Positions 52,023 to 63,618 of a stretch of 64,000 nucleotides of DNA are shown here, in pieces. The translations under genes were made by a program, and so were the position numbers. The notes beneath the pieces were generated by a model, which did no database searches, was not told where the DNA came from, and saw only the letters and a list, made by a program, of their open reading frames with translations. This stretch comes from Trichostrongylus colubriformis (taxonomy: Eukaryota; Nematoda; Chromadorea; Rhabditida; Trichostrongylidae): positions 55,570,873 through 55,634,872 of the forward strand of contig OZ022257.1 in the NCBI GenBank assembly GCA_963978905.1. The letters are read 5' to 3'. Each line of letters starts with the position of its first letter. Position 1 is the first letter of the stretch.

Positions 52023-55000
52023 GGAGCTCAGTATTAGAGGTGTGAGCAACGACAAAATCATCATTCATACTATAGCATGCCTCTCAGTGGTGGCACCTTA
52101 CTCCGTTTCAAACAAATCTTCAGTATCAGCACTTTTTCATTACTATCAAAATCGTGAAGAACGGGTAAGCATATAGTTCGTAACAATACTATTGGTTGAG
52201 ATATACATACTACTTACTGATTGTAAAGTAATCATACGCCCGCACGCTTGCACCCTCAGTACTCCCTTGATAAACAAGGGAGTGCTGAGGGTGCAAGCGT
52301 GCGAGCGTACGATTACTTAAGAGTCCATTTGACACATAGGAACAGGAAAGAAGCGGAAAACGGCTGTCTCACAAATTACGCAAAATACTTCAGGCGAGAA
52401 ATTACGCCGACGGATTCCTTCGCAAGAATTGCAAAAAACAGCACTGCTCGATACAGTGAGTTGTTCTTTCAAAATACTGGATAGTCTAAAAAGTCTTTTG
52501 GTATTTTTAATTACCGCTTTTTCCCTCAAAACTGCTTTCCAGAAATTTTCCTCTGTACATATATATGTAGTACAAGTTCTCACGCATCTATAGGTATTAT
52601 TGTCTTCCATCTCCCGGATAACCCTTTTCGGCCAAATAAAAATATCAAAAGTCACCTCATTTTCAGTTCCAATTTTTTTCTTTGAATGGCGTTAGACAGG
52701 GAAAGGAAAAGGTGATAATCCGATGGAGCAAGATCAGGGCTATAAGGCAGCGATTTCTATCCAAGCTCGAAAATTTAAAAAAAAAAATTCAAAAAATTCT
52801 TACTTTTGAAAAAATGACTCGCTAAAAAATTCTCGAGCTTGGATAAAAATTGCTACCCCATCCACCTTATAGCCCTGATCTTGCTCCGTCGGATTATCAC
52901 CTTTTCCTTTCCCTGTCTAAGCCATTCAAAGAAAAAAAAATTGGAATTGAAAATGAGGTTGACCTTTGATATGTTTATTTTGCCAAAAAAGGTTATCCAG
53001 GAGATGGAAGACAATAATACCTATAGATGCGTATGGACTTGTACTACATGTGTATGTCTAGAAGAGATTGCTGGAAAGCAGTTTGGAGGGAAAAAGCGGT
53101 ATTTAAAAATACGAAAAGTTTTTTTCACTTACAGTGAGAGCACCAGCTGAAGAGAGCGACGACCTGGTCTTGGAAGCAACAGAAGGGACAGTCCAGAAAA
53201 GCCGTGAACTCCACGATTTTCTGGATTAGTGTCCAGAAAAGCCTAAAAAGTTTGTCATTCGTGAAGGAAAGCCGATTGCTCAATGAGACGGGTTCAAGGC
53301 CCCTTAGGAAGCTCTATACATAGTAGCCCACGACCACCTTCCCTTCGACCCTTCCCCACAAATAAGCACCCTTCAGATGTGGATCTGTGATGTGCTGCGT
53401 GCGACCGTCCTACATCACAGATCCACGTGGCTATAGTCGACGCAACAATGAAGCGGCGTGTCGGGAAACTGGTATGCCGAGAAGGGGTAGAATGCGACTT
53501 TCGGTGTCACGATTTTCGGTCATTTCATCACATCTTCCAACAATTGATCAAACTGTCCCTCCTGCTACTTCTGACTCACAATTCAGCCAAATTTTCTGGT
53601 CCTCTTTAAGGTAACCATAGCATAAATAGAAAGATATGACTCAATTAACTATCGTAAAGGATAGTGGTAGAATTCGACTACCAGCGTGCTTAAAAAAAAT
53701 TCAGGATGCTACTGTTTCGTTCCAGGGACTATATTTCGTACGTTAGCGGATTAGTCGATTCAACATTGCGTTCTATGCCAAAGGAAGTTCGTAAATTTCT
53801 GAATGTACCAACTATGAGCATTGAGGAACTTGAGAAACATTGGCTGAAAGTGAAATTTTCGTCCGAAGGCAATCCTGATTATTATATTGAAGAGGTTAGA
53901 AAGAATACGTCTGTGTACACTATTAGTGCAATACGCAGTAACAACTACTACGGTATCCTCGAGAATCTTTCGAGAAGAGGGGTGGGAGGTGTTCCGCGCA
54001 GAGACAGTAATCGCCTTAGGACCGAGCCATTATGGCGTCCCTGGCTACGGAGCAAGCCGCACACAAAGCTGCGAAATCCTGTACTAAAGACAAGTACCGG
54101 GTGACCCGAGCGCAGTGCAAGCTGTCGGTTGGATCCGCGCCAAGCCTTGATAGTGCACCGGGAACAGATCCATCTATGACGAAGAAGGGTACCACGCAGA
54201 TTCACCCACAAGTTTCGCGTGTTTCCTTCAGCATTTTGCGAATACCCTTCGCTATCGCAATTTCGTCACAATCTGTTCAATCCTCATATCTCTCAAAAGC
54301 AATAGCATTCTCAACGCATTATATGGTAAAACCTGTTTTTTTTTTCTAAATTCTGTCTTCTACCTGCTCGGATTTCAGCGCGTGTTCGAAATGCCCACCA
54401 AATTAACCACATCTATGGCTGCAATGGAGAAAAATGCGAAATCGAGAGCTGACATCATTGCTGAGGAGCGAGGTTTTGGGTAAAGCAGTCAGATCACGAT
54501 ATTTCGATTTCCAAGAAATTCCGCTACTTGGTAGACTTCAGCAGTTCTGATCATATGCGTGAAAATGATCGGATCACCCTGAAAAGATCACATGCTTCAA
54601 AGATACACGCAGCTATTTTCGGAAATCAGGCGCTGCAAAACGACTACACCAGTGAAGGTCTGTTAGACTAGTTTGTTGGGGCGAAGGCCGATTGGTTCGA
54701 TTTTCGCTTCGCGGCTTCGCACTCGCGGCGCCATCATATGAGTCGTTTGGATAACGCTCAAAACGCAGTAGGCTGGTACCACGAAAGATCTGCGTAGATT
54801 GCAGTTTGAAATCTTCGGAAATTCGCCTATGTTGTTGCTGATGTTACACAGATAAAGCTGCAAACGACTCGCACTTGCCACGCCGCTCGTTGCGGGCGGC
54901 TGCGTGAAAATTCGACCAAACCACCCTCACCCGTTTCATTGTGATTATAACATTTCCCAAAACATTACCAAAAAAAATCGATACACAACCGAGTAGACTT

Positions 55001-58000
55001 TCTAGTGGGTGACAAGTATCACTATCTCATATTGATGAAAATTACCATTGCGACTGGAGAAGCTTGATTATACATCAATTTTCAGGCTATGGCGTGAAAT
55101 ATACGCTTGAGATACCTCTGCCAAAGATCAACAACGATGAACAAGAGCGTTTTGTTTACATACCGTATCGAGAACAACAAATAACTTCATCGATTTTCAC
55201 TGCATTTATAATTTATACAACCTACAGTGAGCAGTACTTTATGTTGGTTAACTATCCTTTGGAATCAATGGCCCACAAGCCATTGTTGTCTAAAAGCCCA
55301 CAAGCCATTGTTGTCTAAAAGCAGATGGTATGAGCATGAGCGTTCAGCATTGAAAGGAATGCTATCTAGTACCCTCCTACATGCAGTCCGCCCTCCTATT
55401 TACGTCCTATAATTTTTACTTACGGCCTAATCTTTATTTGGGTCGTAAACAAAAATTCCGCCCTACAACCTCATTGGCATATCAAAGAAAAGTAATCGAC
55501 TAGAAATTTTTTCATGCAAAATGTTGCGATCCTGCTCAAAAACAAGCGATTACTTCCATAACAAGCGATTACATAATGCCACACAAGAAGTATTCTTGTA
55601 TTGAGGTGTGATGTTTAAACTTGATGCTCATGATGAATTGACATTAAACGATGTAATGCGACGATCTCAGCGTCTTGCCTACAGTTTTTTTGCGGATTCA
55701 AGAGAATGGAGAGGTGACCGAAAGGTAAGTGCGCCTTTCTGAAGAGGTGAACTCTTCAAGATTTGTCCACTATAGGAAGTACTCTCTGAAATCAGTATGA
55801 GAGATGGTATAAGTTACTGGAAAGGGATCTACATATGTACTTATGTATGGGTGAGGCTACTTACGCCGGGAAATCGCGCGGCCGCCCGCGACGAGCGGCG
55901 CGGCGGGTGCAGTGGCAGGGCATGGCAACGTTCAAGCGAGGCAGTGTGGCATGGGTGGAAGCGCAGAGGTGACGCAACCACGCTCTGCCGTGCTTCCAAG
56001 GGCGATGGATCCGCAAGTCGTACTGGTGGCGCCGCGAAGGGGTAAGTGGCCTCACCCCTTATGTACATAATGGATAATTCGAGAAGAAGCCAAAGAATGA
56101 TGTTGAATGTCGGAAGGCTTCATAAATCCCAGTCCTGTCTTCAACTATCCCACAGTACCCAAACACTGAGCTATGGAGCGCCATGCGCGCGTGATTGAGT
56201 CAGAATCGCTCATCTGATAGAGAGATCATGGATCTCCTACATATCTGAGTTTTACGCCACACACACACAGACATTCGCGGCAATGGACCTGATTAGAAGG
56301 TCATGGTCTATTTACATATACAAAAGTTACGCCTATCGTATGGAAGATTTTCACGATAGTCTTGTGGGAAAAGAATTACATTCATTCGATTCCTGAATGG
56401 CAGTAAGAGGAACAATAACGCCTCGAAGCAGTTTTTAATGGTGATTTGCGACTGCACCCGCCTCATTGCTTACCTGTTCCAGAAAGTGAGCTTATCACAC
56501 ATTGCTATGACCTCTACACACAGGAGGTTCAGCTTATTATTGCGATTCGGTTAGAAACGAGTGCGATGAGGTGCATCGCAAACATGTTGGCGCTGGAAAG
56601 TAATGGAGGGATTGGCAAGGTTGTGCTACTTTGCAACTCTCACATCCAGTGGTCGGCGGTGTTATTGCATTTGGGTACCTTTCATAGAGCTCATCTTTTG
56701 GAATAACATGAAACCAACCCCTCACAATCTTTGGTTTCAGTTTGGAACATCTGAAATAAAGCAGATTGGTATAATAGAAGCCGGTCTTTTTTCCATGTTT
56801 TAGAAAGAGTCATTACTGAGTGGAACGATGCTGAGGAAGGCCGTTAGACTTCTCTACAGCCGTTCTGATGATCAGATACCAAATCATGTCAGAAGAGTAA
56901 GTGCAATTCTGAATCCTGAAAGTAACTGCAATGCAAACTCGGCGCACAAATGGCACCATACCAAAAAGTGAAGGCATATCCATGATCAGAAAAAAATAAT
57001 GTCTATAGTGGGAAGTACCCCACCCTCCTTGCAGTAGCACTCATAAAATAAATACCCTAAAACCGGTAGATAAGTCCGCTCTGTCGCGGCGTCGTGCGCG
57101 GCAGACGCAGGCGCAGTCTTCGAAGAACTCAGGATTGCGATGCACCATTTAGTCTCAAAAACGACAGAATTGTAGAAAATGTTTATTCAACCTTATTTCT
57201 AATACCTAAAAATACCACGTATCAAAATGTTGGCATAAACCCTTGTAACAATGACCATTCACCTCAAACTTTCTAACCAAACACCATTTTATCGTCACAG
57301 ACATTCAAACATGAAAACCTCTCACTCGAGTCAATTTTATTAATCCTCCCACATAGTGCTGACCGAAAGTTGTTCGGGTACTTCAAGGGGCTCTATGACT
57401 GGAAGGAGGGTCTACATCAGGTGCAAAAAGTTGACGCAACAAGGAGAAGGGGAAATTAAGATGAAAGACGCATGTTTGCGAGGCTTTGTACACCATCATC
57501 ATAGCAGAAATAAGAAAATGATCTTATTAAACCGCTATTTGATCGCCAAAATCTCGTTGCATTGAAACCCCCGTTGAACAACGATTCTCTCCTCACTCGT
57601 TCGCTCTCCTCTGCCAACTGTGAAGTTTCTGGATTCTTCTCTCGTACGACCCCACCCAAACTCTACTTGCTACTCTCTTTCAACAACTCGCAAATCACAG
57701 CTTCCCCCATTTCCTCCATCTTTGGTTTACTGAAGACTGCGGCTGCTTGTGCCGCGCGCGACAGCGCCTGAGAGCGGACTTACCTATCAGACTTTATGAT
57801 AAGTGTGATTTTTCAGAATCATCCAGATCGCGTTTCCTCAATTATCTACTGGCATAGGAACTCGAGTGATTATTTTACGATATTGGATATTGGCTTACCC
57901 CGACCGTGAGTTATAAGAGGTAGACTATGCACCCGAAAGCGCTAGAAGTCGATTCACATTTCTTTGTGAACCCTTTGAGCCGTACCTTGGGCGAAACCAA

Positions 58001-61000
58001 GGAGTTACGCAGTGAAGAGGCAGTGGGTATAAGCAGAGAAAAGATGTTGGGCTGATTTACTAAGCACCATCGCATTTTATCACCGGGTATCTTCACCTAA
58101 AGTGTCCTCGTAGTCCACCTATGTTTCGAAGCCTGGTGACAGCCACAGAGATAATTTGATCAGCTGTTGTAAACGAGTGTAGAAAAGCTGGTGCGATAGA
58201 GAAGAGACAAAATACACGGCCAAAATCCGCAGAAATAACACTCATGCTTTTGACGGCGAATGCGTCCTATGGCACGCCCCATTGCTGACGCATTGATTAA
58301 AGCTAAGTGAATCTGCGATGTGTGGCGACAGTGAACAACTTTACGCACTCATTTATGGAAAAAGATAGTGAGGTGAGTGGCCTGCTGGGTGATATGGGCC
58401 TTATGAGAAACATGAGTTAAGCCTTTCGCGTAAATCGCGCCACACACTCTCTCTTTTAAGTCCTGGATTACTTCATACTTAAAAGTGGTTTCTTCTTAAT
58501 ACTAAAATTATCTCTAAAGCTGTATCGAGACTGACGTTAAATGAGCCACATGTCTTGTATACGAACAAAAGAGCCTCCAAGCATTTATATTATACCGCAG
58601 CATTTATTAATAGTACCGTAGGTTGAAAAAGGATATCAAAAACCAATTGAAAATCAGTGTAGAAATGATTCCAACTTAGAAACCGATGCTCATTGGCGAA
58701 TTTCCCACAGACGGAATGTCGAGTTCTGTCGGTGGCACCACAACACATAGCCATGATCACCAACTTTGCATAATACCATTCCTCAGAAACCCTCTAAATT
58801 TTCAGCTATTAAATTTCTACGACATTCAGGTCCAAAGCTGATCCAAATCATGATGCCATATCCTCGTTCTATATAGCAGAAAGCTCAGATAGAAGTGATC
58901 CGGTATCTTCCTCAGCCGCTGCGCTTATAATGCGTAAGAAATTCTATGGAGCACCTTCGCAGGTACATACATACAGTGCGTTTCATAAGTATAGACGCAC
59001 CCATGAAAATACCATAACTGAGCTTTGTGGAGGTCGCTGACAAAAGGTCTTGTTTCTATCAGAATCAGCATGCTCAATAACCTTTACAAAGCAGCTCATA
59101 TGCAAAATGAAAAGAAATAGGCCATTTTTGAACAATTGTCTGCTATATGCACCGTTTCATAAGTATATAGACGCATTGGGAGCTCCAATAATTTTATTAT
59201 GAGAACCAGATACGAAAAACTGTTTGGTAGTTGCTCGGTCCTCTATGACTCAAGACAGGTTTGAAAAGGCAATTTGGCATGGTGTCAGCAGCTTATTAAT
59301 CAGTTTTGGATTGAACTGTTTACAAGCCTGAGCAGTCACTGCTTTCATATGGTGGAAGTCCTTCTCCGTTGATTTCGCCAGAATGAAACATCCTAGATGT
59401 TCTCCATGGGGCTTGCATCAGGTGAGCAAGCAAACAATTCCATGGCAGTTACATTTGCCTCCTTTAACCTTGCCTTTGTGGAGTGGCTCCTGTGGGTGGC
59501 AGCGTTGTCCTGCTGGGAGGTGGAGGCTCCTTCGATGTCATTCGCCAGAAAAGGTAACAAGTGGGGCTCGATTAGGTTCTAATAATCCGACGAGTTTATC
59601 CAATAGGATGCGCATGCTCTCTTGAGCTTTTCCCGTTGGTGGGATCCTACTCAAATCATAATACTGCATCCACCGAAGATGCGCTCCACTGAAGTACTTC
59701 TGATCCTTGCGAATACGTGTTCAGCAATGAGCGTAATCATCCGGACCGTCCTAGTTGAACTTGCACTCGTTGGAAAATACCATCCAAACGTGGTATTTCG
59801 ACGTAGGAAGCTTTGTAAGAAGGCTGCATACCTGCGACCAATTTGTGTTCATGTTACACCTGGCAAAGTGAAGCCGAGCTCCTTTTTGAAGCCCTATGAA
59901 ATGAGAAGCTGCACCGAAATGGTATCGCACGACATTGCTGTTTTGTTTGGCTGTCCTGCAGACCACTGCTTTCGAAATGTAAGCCATTAACTGGTCTGGA
60001 CTCCACCACAGTTGATTGATGGGCCCGATACAAGTTGCCCAATCTGACCTTCTTTTTTTTGGTGTAAACTTTATTAATGTAGTATGTATCTTCTCTTGGT
60101 TGTATGATAATCGAAACATGTTAAAAATGACAAACAACCCGCTCTAAAGGGCACAGTTAGCAAGAAATTCTACGATGACCCAAACCTGCCGTGTGCAGGG
60201 CGCAAGCTGGGGTCTGGCTGGCTCCGAAAGGGAGCGAACTTCGTGGCATTCACCAATAAGATGTAGAATGTCGTTAATGTTTACTGCTTCTCGGTACGAC
60301 ATTTTCCTTGTTGAAACATCCTTGTTTTATCCAAATTTCTGAAGTGCGTCTATACTTATGAAACGGTGCATATGATAGCCAAATGCTAGAAAATGGCCGA
60401 TTTAATCCGAATATAAGGTCGCAGGGTGATTCTTAGAAACTTGAAAGTAAGCACAGATCGTTGGTCAGGCACAGAAATGGTCCCCACAGCCTGTTGGTAG
60501 AGCTCTCGCACTGGTAGGCATACAAAGTTATATGCAATGAAATGAAAATAGGATAAAAGATCAATGTGTGCAGACTAATATGTGAGATTGATGAAAAGGG
60601 ATGGCTCAATGGAATCGGTTGCCATATAGGTAGCGTTTGTGATTCAAACATGGGAAAAAAGCAAAAACAAAAAATCAAAGCAATAAGAAAAGAGAAAGAT
60701 TTGGAATAAGAACAGAGCTAGATGATCCAAGAACACCATGAAGACAAGGCTCTATGCAGGAGTAGAAAGGAAGGGACAACGGAATAAAATTCCTTGATAC
60801 TTTGTGACGACTACATCCTAACAGGATACGCGATCAAAACAAAAATCTGCTTTTCATCGGACCAATAACCCTTTACGAGCTAGTGAAGACCGGTATCAAT
60901 CAACTGCTTCCAACTTCCCCTCGGAAAGGTTGAAATCCGATTGATAACTTAAGAGCCTTACTCATGCAACCATCAGTAGGCTCATCGAAGCGTAGGCATG

Positions 61001-61751
61001 CTCATTTAAGCCTGTCACACATGACTAGGAGTAATTACTACTTGTGCAATTTTGATGATTTCCACCTGGAGTCGCCTTTGTCCATTCGAAATTCCAGCTG
61101 ATTATGGCAGCAACGGCATCTGGATCGCTCCGTACGGTCGAAGCTGTCTCCACAGCTATTCTGCGTATGCTGTGGTTCGATGAGGATCCTGGTGCAGCGG
61201 TTTGTGCATCGTCGGTTTTTCATGACTATCGCAATGGAATCTGCTACTGTGATAAAGGATGTGAGGTGAGATTTAGGCATTCACATTACTTCAGAGGCAA
61301 GCGAGGCAACCGTGCATAGGGTGTAATGAGGGGGAACCGCAACGGTGCTAACAGTCACCATTTATAACTCCAGATTCAAGGAAATAAGCACGTTGGACAA
61401 GTGGTTGTAAAGACGGCGGGCATTCAAGCTGCCCGTGGAAGAATCCTACGTTCAGGGGAGACGGAAAGGAGTCGCGCAACACCCGATGTCCCTCCACCCA
61501 CTTTTCCAACTTGTCCATTACCTCCAAATTGTTGTATGGCATGGTCATCTCTGGAAAACCGTAAAGACCACGCCAGCGGTAAATAAGTATTGCTTTTCCA
61601 GCAGAGATTAGGCTGTGCGACCGTAGAAAGTGGAGATTTGGAAGCTCAAGATCGTATAGCCATGGCTATCAGACGTCGATCACTGGATGGCGATTTGATA
61701 GCCGCTACAGACGATCGTGATCCTGATTTCAACTACGCCGTCGGTTATTAG
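52023..61751 (+). CDS. Divergent gamma-glutamyltransferase-like protein, multi-exon
   Basis: Exons follow the GGT order. 52023-52164: RGVSNDKIIIHTIACLSVVA (GG-AVDAAIA region). 52346-52455: YFRREITPTDSFA (ARE-AP region). 53705-about 53988. 54232-54325. 54379-54657: FEMPTKLTTSMAAMEKN. 55086-55226: EIPLPKINNDE. 55606-55724: MRRSQRLAYSFFADSREWRG (EA..AYA.R..LGD). 55776-55851. 56804-56896. 57817-57905: NHPDRVSSIIYW. 58830-58962: DPVSSSAAALIM. 61098-61265: LIMAATASGSLRTVEAVSTA and MLWFDED. 61374-61406. 61602-61751: LIAATDDR...AVGY, stop. From 54657 on all phases chain. Two of the N-terminal joins do not, and 54379-54657 needs one frame change near 54480, so the gene may be damaged there. GGT normally cleaves gamma-glutamyl bonds outside the cell. 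Here the GIGGG loop, the catalytic Thr of HGT(S/T)H (Asp here) and GASGG are not conserved. The N-terminal anchor exon was not found. Confidence 0.62.
52226..52318. repeat. Near-perfect hairpin, 44-bp arms, 5-nt loop
   Basis: Arms 52226-52269 and 52275-52318 around ATAAA; three mismatches in 44 positions, one of them a possible G-U pair. It makes up half of the 181-bp gap between the first two GGT-like exons. Could be a small foldback MITE or, if transcribed, a long stem-loop RNA. Confidence 0.85.
52481..53128. mobile_element. Foldback built from two inverted copies of a mariner 3' part
   Basis: Two arms of about 300 bp in inverted orientation meet near 52790 in an AT-rich centre. The right arm reads YSPDLAPSDYHLF, the mariner transposase catalytic-Asp segment, in the + frame around 52870; the left arm has the same on the - strand. 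Ends AGTCTAAAAAGTCTTTTGGT and its complement. Lies in an intron of the GGT-like gene. Confidence 0.75.
53135..53203 (+). CDS. Possible phase-1 micro-exon within the GGT-like locus
   Basis: After TTTCACTTACAG; donor GTGAAC. 69 nt, phase 1 both sides, reads RAPAEESDDLVLEATEGTVQ then KS with Arg completed at the junction, like the modules at 36-44 kb. It would join in phase to the exon ending at 52455, but not to the next exon at 53705. Either an extra GGT-like exon or a stray micro-exon unit. Confidence 0.4.
53204..53700. other. Intron or unplaced exon sequence
   Basis: GTCCAGAAAAGCC is repeated at 53191 and 53232. A frame ending SQFSQIFWSSLR before a GTAACC donor at 53610 (phase 2) would join the exon at 53705 in phase, but no acceptor of the right phase was found. 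Confidence 0.3.
55858..56060. repeat. Dispersed repeat family R2, copy 4
   Basis: AGGGCATGGCAACGTTCAAG, GCGCAGAGGTGACGCAACCA and neighbours match the R2 copies at 19975, 21350 and 63285. Intronic; the Arg/Ala-rich frames are by-products. Confidence 0.5.
57357..57420 (+). other. Possible alternative exon in the GGT-like gene
   Basis: After CACATAG; followed by GTGCAA. One frame reads LTESCSGTSRGSMTGRRVYI, which contains Gly-Thr-Ser like the GGT nucleophile motif, but its phases (1 in, 2 out) do not fit the neighbouring exons, which join in phase without it. Confidence 0.2.
58971..60372 (-). mobile_element. Tc1-like transposon remnant in GGT-like intron
   Basis: Ends CAGTGCGTTTCATAAGTATA at the left (58974) with a second inner copy at 59148-59176, and the inverted counterpart GTGCGTCTATACTTATGAAA at about 60344-60364. 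The - strand retains transposase pieces (SKYHVWMVFSNECKFN, close to the Tc1 W..V.FSDE.. motif, and SPDANPMENI-like sequence in a broken frame near 59400). Decayed. Confidence 0.8.
60373..61097. other. Remaining intron of the GGT-like gene
   Basis: AT-rich; no exon or RNA gene seen. Confidence 0.4.
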
Positions 61752-61808
61752 TGTTATCCGTTGTTTTGTGACTAAACGAAAAATACCGTATCATTTTCCA
61801 ATGAGTTT

Positions 61809-61814
61809 AATAAA
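61809..61814 (+). promoter_or_regulatory. Poly(A) signal of the GGT-like gene
   Basis: AATAAA 58 nt after the stop codon, a normal nematode spacing. Confidence 0.6.
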
Positions 61815-63105
61815 AAATTAACGAAGAAATTGTGCGGTCTCTGCAATATTCACTTTAACTATGCACACCTTTAGGTGAGGGTACTAATCATCGAAACGAA
61901 TCCTGCGAGCGATAACTGAGGGTAATTATGAATTTCAATGAATAAATGGAAAGCATAAAAGGATGAAGGGATCTTCGTGGAATATGTGCAGCATGGTTTG
62001 ATCGGGAGGCTGAGGAAGAACTCCTTGCGAAACTTCCTTCCTTCCTTTTTTTCAAGTTCCAATGTAATGTGAGTGGCACGATTTCTCAAGTCCCAGCTAG
62101 CCAGTTCACTGTAGACCTCGTTGCTGGTGGACTAAAAGGACTCGCCGAGGCAGTGAACGCACCCGTTGCATCATTGTTCAAAAACTATAATTCAGGAAAT
62201 TAGGCGATCAGGCGAAAAGCAAAAGATACCCATCGTTTGGACGAGCGAGCGCTATCATGCAGCCATCCAATCGCCTGATCTCCTAATCAGTCTGCATCTC
62301 AAAGGAATAGTCTATGGAAGTTCCATGATTCTAACTCATTTCAAGTAGAGTAAATGAAGGAAAAGAGAAACAGAAACATGACAAGAACCAAGAAATTTTC
62401 CCAGTTCCGATTCAGAAATCGAAAAACTGGAAGAACGCATTCCATTTCAATTTCCTCCGAGCAACATTTCAACAGCTGTCGACGGAAACAGCGTAGTTCA
62501 AAAATTTCCACCAGGTGTTGATTTGCATCCTACTCTGCAACTCTTTACGGGGAACCATCGCTTCTCTGCTCCCCGCAGCCCGCCTTGACGGTAGGCTCCA
62601 TCTCGTCGCACATTCATTTGACCAGCTTCTTCTCAGCCTCTTGGTTTCACGCGTGAACTGCATTCTACCCGAAGCATGCAAATACAGCACAAAATTTATA
62701 GGTAATAAGAGATCTCAGGCTTTCGTGAACGATTCCTTCAATAATGTGTTCCTATCGTCCTATCGCCACATAGCCTAGCTTGCATATGCGATCGCCAACT
62801 CCAAACACTATGTCAACTTCACAACGTGAGAAAGGGGAACGATACCCTTTGATGATATCGTATCTCTATCTAGTGATATTTTCATGATCATGGGTATCAC
62901 AGGGGTTTGCTATCCGGGTAAGCTGCACTGACAACACGGTATCGATCAAGGAAAGGTGAGTAAGCTCTTCACAGTCTGAAAAATCATGTCGGTGCAGGAA
63001 CACCTTCCACACTTCTGATTCACCAAGCAAGACCACTTTCACCGACTTTCAGCGTGCACTCGAAACTTGTCATATTTCAGATAAATGTTATAATCGAGTA
63101 TAGAT
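61815..63105. other. Intergenic; short inverted repeat at 62200-62290
   Basis: TTAGGCGATCAGGCG near 62200 and CGCCTGATCTCCTAA near 62273 form inverted ends of a small MITE-like piece. No gene recognised. Confidence 0.35.
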
Positions 63106-63160
63106 ATGTTGAACAGAGTCGCCTCAAGTGAGGAAGCCGCTGCCAAACTAGGACAACTGC
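63106..63160 (+). CDS. Possible first exon of an unrecognised gene
   Basis: A TTTCAG at 63075-63080 could be a cis- or trans-splice acceptor. The ATG at 63106 opens MLNRVASSEEAAAKLGQL and a strong GTGAGT donor follows in phase 1. An in-frame stop lies just upstream of the ATG, which supports it as the start. No family recognised. Confidence 0.4.
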
Positions 63161-63284
63161 GTGAGTATAATATACATAGATTCGCCAACTGGAATCACAG
63201 CTTTCAAATGAGAAATGAGAGGACACCCTACGCCTGAAGGCATCAAATGTCTTGGTAACCCTGTTTCAAACCCAGGGATCCCTT

Positions 63285-63425
63285 GCTCTGGACCGCGTTC
63301 ATACTTTGCACCAACAGGGCGTGGCTGCGTCCAGAAGCAGCGAAGCACAATGCTATGGAGGAGGTGCAGAGACGACGCAGGCAATGAGACAAGGTGATAC
63401 AGACGGAGACGCAGAACCAGTGTGT
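63285..63425. repeat. Dispersed repeat family R2, copy 5
   Basis: AGAGACGACGCAGGCAATGA and ACAGACGGAGACGCAGAACC match the other R2 copies. It begins CCGCGTTCATACTTTGC, as copy 1 does (CCGCGTTCATACTCTGC). Confidence 0.55.
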
Positions 63426-63438
63426 TTTTCGTGTTCAG

Positions 63439-63618
63439 GGAATAAAATTATCCCAAGGAAGAGGTTTTCAGCCAATTCGAGAACTTGACCGAATTTCGGA
63501 AAAATTCATGGGCTATTGGTTGGCAGCCCATTCAGCGAAGGAGAAGTCGTTGACCCTTGCCGGGAAAATGCCCTTATATGACGCCTGTTACGCCCATATT
63601 TGTCATGAACATCTGTAA
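63439..63618 (+). CDS. Possible last exon of an unrecognised gene
   Basis: After TTTTTCGTGTTCAG, 60 codons to TAA: begins GIKLSQGRGFQPIRELDRIS, has FMGYWLAAHSAKEKSL and ends DACYAHICHEHL. Codon use and the clean frame look coding. Entry phase is 0, whereas the exon at 63106-63160 leaves in phase 1, so at least one exon between them is missing or they are separate genes. No domain recognised. Confidence 0.45.
   Translation, partial: GIKLSQGRGFQPIRELDRISEKFMGYWLAAHSAKEKSLTLAGKMPLYDACYAHICHEHL

Noticed and set aside
57093..57780. Small + strand frames of 60-69 codons as independent genes
   Set aside because: They lie between GGT-like exons that join in phase without them and show no recognisable motif or consistent phase.
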